In this document: positions 34,608-46,200 of the stretch, one piece after another
Numbering within the stretch: the first letter of the stretch is position 1
Layout of the letters: every line of letters begins with the position of its first letter
Origin: Marasmius tenuissimus
Taxonomy: Eukaryota; Basidiomycota; Agaricomycetes; Agaricales; Marasmiaceae
Assembly (NCBI GenBank): GCA_029532415.1
Contig: JAQOTA010000007.1
Location: forward strand, 124,001 to 188,000
Direction: 5' to 3'
Length of the DNA: 64,000 nt
Translations under genes and position numbers: made by a program
Notes under the pieces: model-generated
The model's database searches: none
What the model saw: the letters and a program-made list of their open reading frames with translations, nothing else
Told to the model about the DNA's origin: nothing

Positions 34608-35294
34608 GAGTACGAGCGGTTTGTGAATCGCTTCGTCGAAAGAATCTAAGGTTTATGAGACGGTGGTGGTTTAAGAGGAAGCCCCATCCGGACCTTTTTG
34701 CTGGACTCGACTCGGATTGAGAATGACTCGACATCGCAACAGAAAGGGAATGACGTCCGTCGATGGAGGGACAAAACAAGAAATTCCATTGTCAATGTGA
34801 GACAGCCCGAACAATAAGAGAGAGCAACTCCATTTGGTGTGCCATTGCTATGTCTCCGCCATAGGTGGGCCAAGTACGACAGTCAGAGTCAGCAGGGCCA
34901 CGGGATTAGTAAAGACAGGGTGCAATGGCCATTTCCCGTTGACTGTGGCAGGCACGAATCCGCTTTGACTTGAAGGTAATGTGACGGGAAAGTGGTCGCC
35001 TGTGCAAGGGTGCACCGGCAATGGAGCCGTCTCTGAAATTCAAGGACTTTTGTCGGTGGTTGCATAGCTAAACCTCGGTGTCGGGGGACCAAGAACAATG
35101 AATACGGTCGTCAAATATAGTACATGGTAGAAGGGAAAACTTTGTTTGAACTTGAGTTGGTAGCTGAAGTAACCAAGGACGTCCATAACGATGGTACAAG
35201 GGTAAATGAGACGGGTTTCTTACAAGTCTTATAATCGCCATCGTACGAGTCGAGATGAAAGGGAGATGCATGTGGATTAGCCCTGGTTTTGTTG
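34608..35294. other. intergenic between tandem F-box-like copies 1 and 2
   Basis: Expected to hold the promoter of copy 1 and the 3' end of copy 2 (both minus strand). No further gene was recognised. Confidence 0.4.
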
Positions 35295-36988
35295 TTAACC
35301 AGAAGCAGCAGGAGGTACTAAATCGATCTCCAACCCGAGGGCAACCTCCATGATCTTCAAAACCTCCTTCCTCTTCGCATCCGTCCCCTTGACTCGTACT
35401 CGACACCACTTCAAACCCGAAGTCGCTCGGCTGCGGATAATATCCATGACAGCAACCCATTCCCGGTCATCGATGAGCGATAGCTTGAGTATTCGAAGGT
35501 TAGGGAACAGGTTGGTAGATATATCGTCATCATTGCACAGCTCAAGGAGCTTCAAGGTCGAGCGATGAAGCACCCGATGGGTGGGACTATCCGCGAGATT
35601 GAGTTCCCTCATTCCCACGGGAGCGGCCTGTAGAAAACGTTCAAGGTCATAGGTGTGGATGATCAACCCGGGGCACGAGAAGATCCGAAGTGGCGGGTTC
35701 GAACGGGAAATGAAAGTAGTGAAAGCATCCACGAAGTGTGTACTGTGGGTAGGGCGTGGTAGTTGCTCGATGGAAGTGTGCTTGAAGATACCTCTGGCGA
35801 TAGTGAGATCTCTAAGCTTCGGTGCATCGAGTAAAGTGATCAGCTCGGTGATGGACGAAAGGAAGTTCGGTAAATAGTCAGGACAGATGTTGCGAACGGT
35901 AAGGTATTGGAGGTGTGAAAGGACCGTCATGGTTGGCGGGGCTGTGGGTTCAACCTCTGCAATCGGAACGAGGCCGACATCAACATAGGTTAGGTTTGGA
36001 AGCAAATGAAACACGGATATCGTGCGCGAGACATTGACAGGGTCGAGTGTAATGGTGGTAATGGGAGCTGTGGGGAAATTGGATTGGGAGAGATAGCGAA
36101 GGTCAAGGCCAAGGTTATTTCCTGGCAGACGCCGCTCATGGTGCGACTCCTCGAGTCGTAGAGAGGTTAGTCTTGAATTGGATCCACTTGCGCTACCAGA
36201 TCCTGGAAGATTTCCTAGGAAATGCCCGAGGAGATGTCCGATTGGCATGTTAACACCTCGAAAGACACGAGAAAACGTGACACCGAGATGGCTGATACGG
36301 GGGGAGTAGAGGAATATGTCCCTCAGAACAACATCGTTGTTCAGGTAGACCGATAGTGGATGGGAGTTAGGATTTCTTGCAATGACGAGTTCGAGGTGAA
36401 GGCTAGGATATCGTCGAGCACGACGAATATGCAACTGTATCGCTTCTAAAAGTGCTGAATATCGATGACGGTATACTGGGAGGTCGACTGCTAGACGATA
36501 CCACACCTCAGGCGTACTGAGGGCCACGTTCCTCCACAAGGAGCATACGGAGCTCAGCTTCGAAGACTCCCAACGAGCCTCTTCTGGTCGTTCCGTGCTG
36601 AAGAGGTTAACATCGGCAGCGAGGGCGATGATGCGGCCAAGGATCTCTGGTGGTAGACACTGAATTGGATGTAATAAGGACTTGTAGGCGGTGGCTTGGT
36701 GCTCTAGCATAAGCGCAGATGTCGATGAGGCATGGCGTTTGATAGTCTTCCTGAATCGCTCTGCCTCTGAGTTCTCGGCTCCTTCAATGAGATCTTTGAA
36801 AGATATCGCGGATAAGTCGGGGGTGTCCCGCACGTTCTGCCTTGTGCCCTCTCTTGCTGTAGCCATGTGCTCTTGCGAGTGCGCTTGGAGGTCCTCGATG
36901 TCGTCGTTTTCCCAATCTGAGGTTCTTCAAATCGTGTCAAATCATGAACTCGGATAGAGGGTCAGCCAACGTACCTGGATGCCAACAT
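35295..36988 (-). CDS. F-box-like/LRR protein, intact tandem copy 2
   Basis: Exon 1 is 36988-36975 (14 nt, MLAS), the intron 36974-36925 has donor GTACGT and acceptor AAG, and exon 2 runs 36924-35295; together 547 codons, length divisible by three. N-terminal residues 5 to about 90 are acidic then helical (coiled coil around RFRKTIKRHASSTSALMLEHQ). The F-box-like domain starts at about 95 with CLPPEILGRIIALAADVNLFS and ends LSSVCSLWRNVALSTPEVW. The rest is an irregular LRR-like fold; the C-terminus contains ILRSRAT-type SGLKWCRVRV as in copy 1. The family is thought to supply substrate receptors for SCF ubiquitin ligases. It is the only one of the three tandem copies (32.4-48.2 kb) not split by a transposon. 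A downstream ATG at 36866 lies in the same frame, but the 14-nt exon is conserved in all three copies. Confidence 0.85.
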
Positions 36989-37253
36989 ACAAGCCCAATC
37001 CGAAAATCACTGAATAGAAATTTCGAGTTCGTGATGGTAGTAGGAAACACGGGTTTTCAGATCTTTAGATTAGAAGAAATCTGGTATCTGATCCTTCAGG
37101 CCGGTAGTTCCCGGCAGTTAGGACGTGACATCATTCACTCGAGCCACACGCTTCACGCGATAAGTATGTACTCAGATCACATATCATTATGATTATGTAT
37201 GTGGGGGGCTCGACCTTCAAGCCCTCCGACTTTAGGTGCAGCTATATGTCAAT

Positions 37254-38696
37254 CTATACGTACGAGTCCAGAGAGGGAACGAGGTCAATGTCCAATTTCG
37301 GAACCTCCTTCTGAATCTTCAGAACATCCTTCTGTTTCGCCTTCGCCCGCACCTTAACCTTTAATCGACATTGTCTTAATGCCACTGGAGTTGTGGCCGC
37401 ACTCTTCCCCACGGACCGACTTCTAATCATGGCTACTAATACGGCCCAATCAGTATCATCGCGAGGAGCCAAGGTAAGGATTCGGAGACGAGGAAATAGC
37501 CGACTCGACGAGGGGACCGCAGGACCCTCGTTCCAATGTAGTAGCGATAATACCCCCTTCCCAAGAGATCTGTAGTTTTTGAGAAGGGTGTTGTCTTCGA
37601 TCGTGAGCTCGGTTAGACTGGAAGGGGTTGCTTGGAGCAGGCGCTGCACGTCTGACCCGTCGAAGGCAACTCCAAGACAGTGAAAGGCTTGTAAGGGGGG
37701 GCTCGAGCGCCCAAAGAAGGAAATTAACGATTCTGTGAGCTGACTGGTGAGTGATGAGGGTGGTTGTTTTTCCTTCGAACCACGCATTAGGTCGTTTCGG
37801 CAAATGGTAAGGACCGTTAACTTTGGCGAAGTAATAGATCCGAAAATTCGACTCGCTCTATCGAAATAGTCACTTTCCCCAAGGGAAATATTCCGAATCA
37901 CGATACTATCCAACTGAGAGAGTTTGATAGGCGGAACAGGCTTCGGACACTGCAAATCGTCGTCGTTTGTTCGTGGCGCGGCAAGGGCTATGTCAACAGC
38001 CACGACATTTGGAAAGAAGGCGAATGCTGTCATGGCCGCAGCTAGGTCGGCTGGATTGAGCTCGAGAGTGGTTATGCGAGAACAAGGAAAGCCGGAACGA
38101 GGGAAATGTTCCCATTTAACTTCGCAACGCTCCTCTGGATACCCTAGGTGAGGATCGACATCTGACAAACGAAGAGACGTAATGTTCGGGCCATTTTCCG
38201 AACCTCCATAGTTTGGAAGATACTCCAGAAAGACGTCTGTGATGGTCTTCAGGACTCCCCACGTGTAGTTACCGGTGATGGCGATGCTGAGTCCCCTCAC
38301 TCGAGGACTATTGGATTGGAACACCGTTCTGAGTATCGGTGGGCTATGCACAAGAGCAGGTCCTATGTATGTCGCAATTTGCTGGATGACGCGGAACTCG
38401 CAATCCAGAGTGGAGATACCCCGAGAGCGACTCATGTGCTTCTCGAGTGCTCTAATGAGGGCAGGATGGTATCTTCGATCAACATTAAGCTCGACAGACA
38501 GCTTTCGCCATACTTCCGGCTCTTCCAGAGCAACCGTTCTCCAGAGCGCACACACCGAGCTTAACCGAGATGAATCCCAGCATGATCGAGCTGGGGTACT
38601 GAACACGTTTTGTTCAACGGCGAGTGTAAGAATTTCGCCAAGGATTTCGGGTGGTAGACGGCGAATAGGGGAGAGGAGAGGACTGCACAGGGTGGC
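37254..38696 (-). pseudogene. F-box-like/LRR gene, tandem copy 3, 3' part (split by copia element)
   Basis: Carries the F-box core SPIRRLPPEILGEILTLAVEQ, the continuation SSRLSSVCALWRTVALEEPEVW and the LRR-like body to a stop at 37254-37256. The reading frame is open right up to the retrotransposon boundary, where EYQAT from the other side joins on LCSPLLSPIRR. Without the retrotransposon the gene would be 569 codons: exon 1 of 14 nt, then exon 2 split into 47868-48125 and 37254-38691. Confidence 0.85.
38692..38696. repeat. target site duplication, left, GTGGC
   Basis: Five bases identical to 47868-47872, immediately outside the LTRs; the usual size for Ty1/copia integration. Confidence 0.9.
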
Positions 38697-39214
38697 TGTT
38701 GAACATGATGGATATCATGTGATACACTGTTGACGTGTTGTTTACGCGTCACACTATTTATAGAGTTACGCCTCTAGAACACTTGCGTCCTCATGCAAGT
38801 ACTACGTCTCTGTCTACGTATCTTACTACGTACATCTAGTTTCATCATATATGACACTATAGACAGTCGCTATCCAATAGCATAAGTAGAGCCTCTAATA
38901 CATGAGGCAAACACAACTATGCTCACCAAGCATACTACCATTCATGGTAGAAGTACTTACACAGTACTAATGTCTTTTACGCCTTTAGGGCCGAATACCT
39001 ACTTCTAGTAGTAGTTTCAGTTAGTGTAATACTCATTACATGTACCAGAAACTTATGTATAAAAGACTGGACAAAAGGCCTTAAGCCTTAGGACAATCTA
39101 CTCGATTATCACCTCTTCTCAAGCATCTCAAGACTACAAGAACACTCTGTGTATTACCCATGTGAGGTTTACTTCGTTATACCCACTGTGCACTTTAACT
39201 ATGCTGGCTCATCA
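38697..39214 (+). repeat. 5' LTR
   Basis: 518 bp, from TGTTGAACATGATGG to GCTGGCTCATCA. The only difference from the 3' LTR is at about 38747 (ACGCG here, ATGCG in the other copy). Confidence 0.95.
39058..39065 (+). promoter_or_regulatory. LTR TATA box
   Basis: TATAAAAG in the 5' LTR, repeated at 47711-47718 in the 3' LTR, about 157 bp before the LTR end. It is the likely core promoter of the element's genomic RNA. Confidence 0.7.
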
Positions 39215-39229
39215 GGTTATGGGCCCCGC
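39215..39229 (+). promoter_or_regulatory. primer-binding site, initiator tRNA-Met anticodon type
   Basis: GGTTATGGGCCCCGC starts directly after the LTR. Its complement GCGGGGCCCATAACC fits the anticodon stem-loop of eukaryotic initiator tRNA-Met (GGGCCCATAACC) rather than a tRNA 3' end. Priming by a cleaved half of initiator tRNA-Met is known for Drosophila copia and yeast Ty5, and is inferred here. Confidence 0.65.
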
Positions 39230-40234
39230 AAGCGGTGGTCAGGTCGATGTTATGATCGGAGTAGCCTAGCTCCTGTGTGTCGCCACCATCCTAGCGGACG
39301 ACCTGTAACCTACATGGGTTATGGAAGTCTCTAGCGATGTCGGGCTTGTCATCGTCTGGTGTCAAGGTCAAGGGTTGTTAGTTCCCTTTACACCTATCCA
39401 CTTTGTCCCTGTACTGTTGCATGTTGCACGAACGCATGTACATACTGTCTTGGCTTCATCTTCTTCGGCATAGACCTATCCGCACACGCGGCTCTGTTTC
39501 CCTGCTGATAACCCGGATTGGGCTTTGATCTTATATTATCACTGCCTAATGCCGATGAAAACCAATGGTTGGCGATGATCCTCACCATGAGGCATCGTTT
39601 AGGGGTCTATGGGGTTGTGCTTATAAACCAACTCGCCATGATTCCTGACGGTCGAAAGACCGGGCATGAAATACATGCTGGGAGATTTGATCTCCTTACA
39701 ACTAGGTTTTGATACTATACAGTTTTACGGTATCACATGGCCACTTTAGTATGTACAGGGACTCCCCTCCCGATGACCCCTCTCTTCCACGCTATTGTTG
39801 AACTCTAGCTCACCTATGATTGCTTTCTGGTCACCGACATGCCTAAGGCAGAGGGTGCATGAACTCAATTCATATGGATGACTAGGTTTAATAATAACTT
39901 TCAATGGGTCATTCGGACAGTATGAGCTGATCACTCATACTTTTGCTAGTCTGGGGTTGAGACCAGATAGCACGATGGGACACCAGACACCGATACACAC
40001 TGGGAACGTTGTAAGACCCTAGCAATTGGGCAGGGCTTCGTAACCAGATTAACTCCCCTGCACTACCTGCACGCGGTACACCCCATGATCTGCTTGACGC
40101 ATACAGCCTGTTAAAAGTCCTAGACCTTTGGAGCATTTCTCGGTGTGCATCGAACCCTATTTATTTATGGGTGCTTCCTAGAAGCCTTCGTCGATTGACA
40201 CTCTCTTGGCTCCACCCTTCTATATTTGAAGAGT
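39230..40234 (+). other. about 1-kb untranslated leader of the retrotransposon
   Basis: Frames are short on the plus strand (up to about 65 codons) and no conserved protein was seen. It is long for a copia leader and presumably includes packaging and dimerisation signals, which cannot be located by eye. Confidence 0.5.
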
Positions 40235-43200
40235 ATGCTCACGGGACTTTTGGCAGACCTCAATATGTCTCAATCAGGATCAAGGTCTGCTTCTCATTCC
40301 CCAAGTGGTAATCCCCCAACAACGTTTGTTCGCAATACGCCGGGATACACTCTGGGAACAGAAGTAGAGAATTCTGTAGAAGTTTATAACTACAATACGG
40401 AACCGTTGTACTCTCAGGTTGCGGACAGCAACTTTCCTGCTGGGTCAGGAGGAATCAGTATCATTCCAGTTTTGCTAGATGATGGTTCGAATTTCGAAGA
40501 TTGGTACCGATTACTTGAAGGTTACCTCTTTACCCAAGGCATACCTCAAGCCTTGGATGAAGAAATGCCTGAAACATCTTCTCCTGCTACTTCAGGAGAA
40601 GCTACTGCTCTATCTGAGTGGACTTCTAGGCGTAACAAAGTAATTGGTATTATCAAAATGCGAACTCGTCGTGCCCACGACGCGCATGTTGATAAAACTT
40701 CAGTAATTTCAACCTTATCTAAACTCAAATCTACGTTTGGAGTTCAATCTTCTTCGAAGATGATGAATCTATATACGGACTTGCATAACGTCCAACTCCC
40801 TGAACACCTTAATCCAGTCCCTGGAATCAGTTACATGTTAACTGTTCGGGACCAACTTAAGGATCACGGGGTAGAAATCTCGGACGATTTGCTGTGCTTA
40901 ATGGTCACAGCTAAGCTTAATGAAAAGCGCTGGCAGCTCTTCAAGCAGCAAGTATCCCGTATGAAGAAGGAAGAACTTAAACCTACCGATTTGATTGCTG
41001 CAATAACGAATGAATGGAATAGAAGGAATGGAATTCATTCTGGTCCTGCTGCCTATACTGCCCATAACGCCAAAATCTCTGGTGTTAATAGATTTAACTC
41101 TCCTCCTAAATGGTCTGATCAGTCTCGTTCTGGTACTTCTGCAAACCAAAAGAAGAACAATAATAAAAACAATAACCAGAACCAGAACAATCAGAACCAA
41201 GGTGGATCTTCTTCCAAGAAAGGAAAGAAGAAAGGAGGAAAGGGCAAAGGAAAAGGCAAAGGAAAGAAGAAGGATACTCAAAAAGGGGGGCAACAATCGC
41301 ACACTGCGGTACTTGAACCTTCTGAGAAACCCTCTGAATACCAGAAACGAATTAATGCAGTAAACGAGCAAATCAGCTCAGTTTTTGAACGGGAAATGGC
41401 TGGGCCAGTTAACGTTCATATGTCCTACCACTACCCCACTGGTAGCACATCTGCACCAAATCCGTTCCAAAACACGTATGATCTTCAACAAGCACGTCTA
41501 GAAGAGAGAATCGCTGCTGATAGAGAAGGTCGTCCTGTACGACACATCTCTGTACAAGAATGGAACAATAGACGAACTGTTCAACTAGATGAACAGGTTC
41601 GACAAGTAGAAGAAGCTATTGCCTCAGCTACTATTTCCAATTCAAACATAGACAGCGATGGAGATGAAATACCACCTTTGGTGTACATCTCTGATACTCC
41701 AACAGAACCTGATAGTGACTCTTCATCTGATGGTTCATCAAATGATAGTCATACATGTTCTGCATACTCTTATGGCGCGCATAGTAATGAAGAAATTATC
41801 TTCACAATGCCACGACGAGAGGCGACACCTAATCATACTTCGCCTGCGGACGAAGTTGACCAAGGTGAGAATCTTGAAGTAGCATCACCCACACAACAAG
41901 ACATACGTGTAACTATTTCTACACCTCCTGACGATTATGGACCATGGGCAAATTCTATGTTTCCTAGGAACCACGCCGATCTTGTTCATTTGTTCAGACC
42001 AGAAAACTATTCTCAAGATGGAGATGACATAAAAGAGCCACCTCTCATCAATAGAAAAGTTGAATGGCGATTCTTACAAGAATACAAAGAACAACATGAC
42101 AACATGATGCGACGAGTTAACCTTAGGAATAATAGACCACATATAATAAATGGGATTAGACTCCCAATTCCTGTTGTCGAAGAATTCCGAGACTTCGGAG
42201 ATCAGACAACTAATGACATAGCACTAAAGGAATCCATGATCAGAATGCGTTATAAATCAATACGCAGTATACCAGACCATAATCTTTGGATCTGGATTCT
42301 GATCAGGACCAGAGAATATGTCGTTATGTATGCTATCAGAAGAGATGCAGTGCATAACATGACACCTCGTCAAGCTCTTCATGAATTGCGCATACAACAA
42401 AGGATACTACATGTGGAAACAGTAGAAGACACCAAGTTCACGCTTCATTACGAATACCAAACCTGGAACCTTCAACACCTATCGACGGTTATAGCTGAAA
42501 TCAATAACAAAAATTGGATCAGCACCGTTGAAGACTTTGTTCAACGAGTAAAAAACCCTCGTTCAACTTCGGTGGATGAAGCTTTCCGAGTCAATAAGAA
42601 GAACTTCACACTTCCTGTACAAGTGATGAATCCTATCTTCTGGCATTCGTTAGTCAAGCTTGGTCTTGAAGGGAAATGGTTATTCGGAACGACAGATATA
42701 AGAGCGAGTCAATTTAGAACATCTCAATGGAGACAACCAGGGTTTAATAGGCGCTGGGTTCGCTTTATCCCTCATCTTAGTCTTTCAGATGTTCATAACT
42801 GGCATACGCACTTGTACAAATGGATGAACAACATTAGAATGTCTGTTCCCATGACTCAGGCTGATATTCCTCGAAGAGAACTTGAGGGTGGTCGCTTCAA
42901 TGAACGACCAAGAACATACCCTGGAGATTTCATGGAATTAGCCGAGTCACTTAATCGTTCCAAGTCTCCAGTCCCTACTACCCATGAATACATAAATCGC
43001 CCCGCAACTACACCACCTCGAGTACGACAATGGCAGGACCAAATCGTCCACACACCTCCAAGCTCTCCCGAATCTTTTTATGGCGTACAATCCTTAGAGG
43101 AGGATTACATTGATGTACCTTCTCGCCCAACAACTGCTCCACCGGATCAACCGGAAAGACTTAGTCCGGTAGATGAACAACCTGAGGTTGACCCCTGGGT

Positions 43201-46200
43201 TACATCTCCAAGTGATCCCCGAAACTCTCAATTCGAGAATTACGGACCTGCAGTAATTGGACTAAGGACCAATGGACCGCCCTTACACGTTGCTGATGGC
43301 AGGAGTATTGGCAATATCACTTTGGTTGTCAATGACAATCAGCCATATCAAGCTACAAGATTCGTTCAATGGCAGAACTACAGACGTCAATTGGAAGCTT
43401 GGATAGAAGTTGAAGAAGCAGCTAATCAACGTTATCAACAAGAACTCAGGACAGGACGAGAGCTTCTTGTTCGTCAAGGATTCCAAAGTCAGAATCAAGA
43501 ACCGCTTCAATGGCATGAACGGTACTTTGATGATAATGACTATGGAGATGGCCTTGAAGGAGTTGATAACGATTGGGCTGAAAGCAACGATCGTGGAGAC
43601 TGGCAAGTTTTTCGAAGTTCTAATAGTCAAACTTTCACTAAATCCTCGATGCAGAACTATCATATCCTAAGGAACTCAGTACCAAGGAAATGTAGTATTA
43701 CTTCTGTATATGCAACGACGAAATACAAGTCGTTTTCTGCTGCATTTTCGAGTGATTGTGAAGTGAGAAATACGCGAAATGCCTGGCTACTTGATAGTGG
43801 GGCATCAGCGCATATGACTCCGTATAAAACGGATTTCTCAGACTATCAGACTTTGGAAATGCCAATAGGTCTTACTACATCAGCGGGTGATAAAGCAAAT
43901 GTGCAAATAGTAGGCTATGGTACTGTCCTCATCCGACACACCAATAGCGCAGGAGTGACGCAAGTCACAAAGTTATACCCAGTGATGTATAATCCCGACA
44001 GCCCACATCGTTTAATCTCTAGTGGGAAGTTCCGGAGTATAGGTTACTATACTTTACTGGACTCTCCAGAGACTTCGATCTGGAGCAAGAAAGATGATTC
44101 TCTTTTAATGAGCTTTTACCCAAGCCATAAAGATGATCCTTTACGATGGATGAACGCGAAGGTTCTTGTGGGAGAAACTTCCTTCACATCTGTTGTATCT
44201 TTCAATACTTCTGAATTATGGCACAGACGTATGGGACACTGTGATCCCAGAGTCTTAGGAAAATTAATGGACAATGTTAAAGGGCTTCCAATGAAGTTGG
44301 TTACTTCAAAGGGAGAAACGAAACCATGCCGAGGCTGCGCCAAAGGCAAAATGGTTGCCAAATCGTACCCTTTATCCTCCAAACGAGCTAAGGAGCCTCT
44401 TGAGCTCGTGCACGGTGATTTGATAGAATATCCAACTCGCTCTTACTATCAAAACGAATATGCTTTAACCTTATTCGATGATGCAACATCATACGGATGG
44501 GTATATCCAATTCGTAAAAAGAGCGATACAGATCAGAAATTGCGCAATTGGCTAGCTCTTGTAGAGCGCCAGACTAATAAAAAAGTCAAAAGTGTGCATT
44601 TCGATCGAGGGGGAGAATTCTTTTCAAATGAACAATGGGACTGGTATAACTCTTTAGGAATATTTCCACAAAGAGGTTCTCCCAACGTGCATGAACAGAA
44701 TGGACGAGCGGAAAGATTTAATCGTACATTACGAGAAAAATCTGAAGCTATGCGCTTTCAGGCTTGTGCGCCTGAAAACTGGTGGGAATTTGCAATTCTC
44801 ACAGCCGTCCATATCTACAATAGAACTCCTATTCGTTCAAGGAAATACAGAACTCCAGTTGAGTTGTTTGAAAATAAGAAGCCTGATGTTTCATACTTCA
44901 GGACGTTCGGTTGTGGCGCATATGCATACATACCGAAACGTAAAAATAAGCTTGCTCCACACTCTGAAGCAATGATTTTCATTGGTTACGAGAGCGGATC
45001 AAAAGCTTATCGATTCTTTCGAACAACCAACAATTCTGTATACATTACTCCACAAGCAGTTTTCGATGAGAACTGGTTTCCTAAATGTCAGAAAGAAGTG
45101 CCCGGATCCATAGAGTTTGATAAAACCGACAAACCTGTCCGGTCTATACCCTTTCCAACGTACCCATATGATGGCCATGAAGATCATCACAATGATGATG
45201 ATTTCTTCAATCCTCCACCTCCACCAGGATCAGATGATGACGATCATCAGCCTGGGGGAGATCCTCCCTTGGATCCTATCCCGGATGATAAAAGCGATGA
45301 TGTGCACAACGGCAATCATCCAAATACTGATGGATTCGGATCACCGAAAGGCTCCGATCACAATCCTAATCAGTATGGTCCGGATCCACGGTCTGCTGGT
45401 TCTTCTGGCTCGACAAATCCATTTGGATTTCGTCAAGCTGACTATGATGAGTGGGAGAACTTACGAGCTCCTCCACCAGCAGCTGTCAGAAGGAACCCTC
45501 CAAGAAATAGAGTAACTCCCAACCGTCCGTTTAATGTTTATGGAAATCGACATCCTGTTGAGATCGAACGTGATATCGATTCTCAAGCACGCTGGCAAAG
45601 TCAGATTAATCCGACAAATGAACCTGAAACAATACCAAATAGGGTTCCTGATCCAGCCGCTCCTATGGACACGGATGATGATATGAGCGATCTTGCTCAG
45701 CAAGGGGGAGAAAATTACTTGGTTTACTTGCTGAATAACGGTCATCAACTATATGGTCTTCAAGCCAGTAGTTATGATAACGTTCGTGAATGGACATACA
45801 AACAAGTCCAGAAGCGTCCTAAAGATGAACGACCATCTTGGGAAGCAGCATGCAGACTGGAATTACAATCACTCAAAGATAGAAACGTCTTTGATGTGGT
45901 CACACTACCCAAAGGCCGAAAAGCGGTGAAATCCCGCTGGGTATTTGACATCAAGTCTGATGGCCGTAAAAAGGCAAGACTTGTTGCGAAAGGATTTTCG
46001 CAAAAACAAGGGATAGACTATAACGAGTTGTTCTCTCCTGTAGTACGATTCGAAACCGTACGACTTCTATTGGCACTAGCAGCGCTTGAAGATTGGGAGA
46101 TCTCTGCGCTAGACGTTAAAACAGCATTTCTGTATGGTGCTTTAGATGAGGAGATCTACATGGAACAACCTGAAGGCTTCGTTACGGACTCCAGCAAGGT

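Noticed and set aside
40898..41371. A 157-codon hydrophobic minus-strand frame inside the retrotransposon
   Set aside because: It is the reverse complement of the Lys/Asn-rich Gag tail; the hydrophobicity is a codon artefact.
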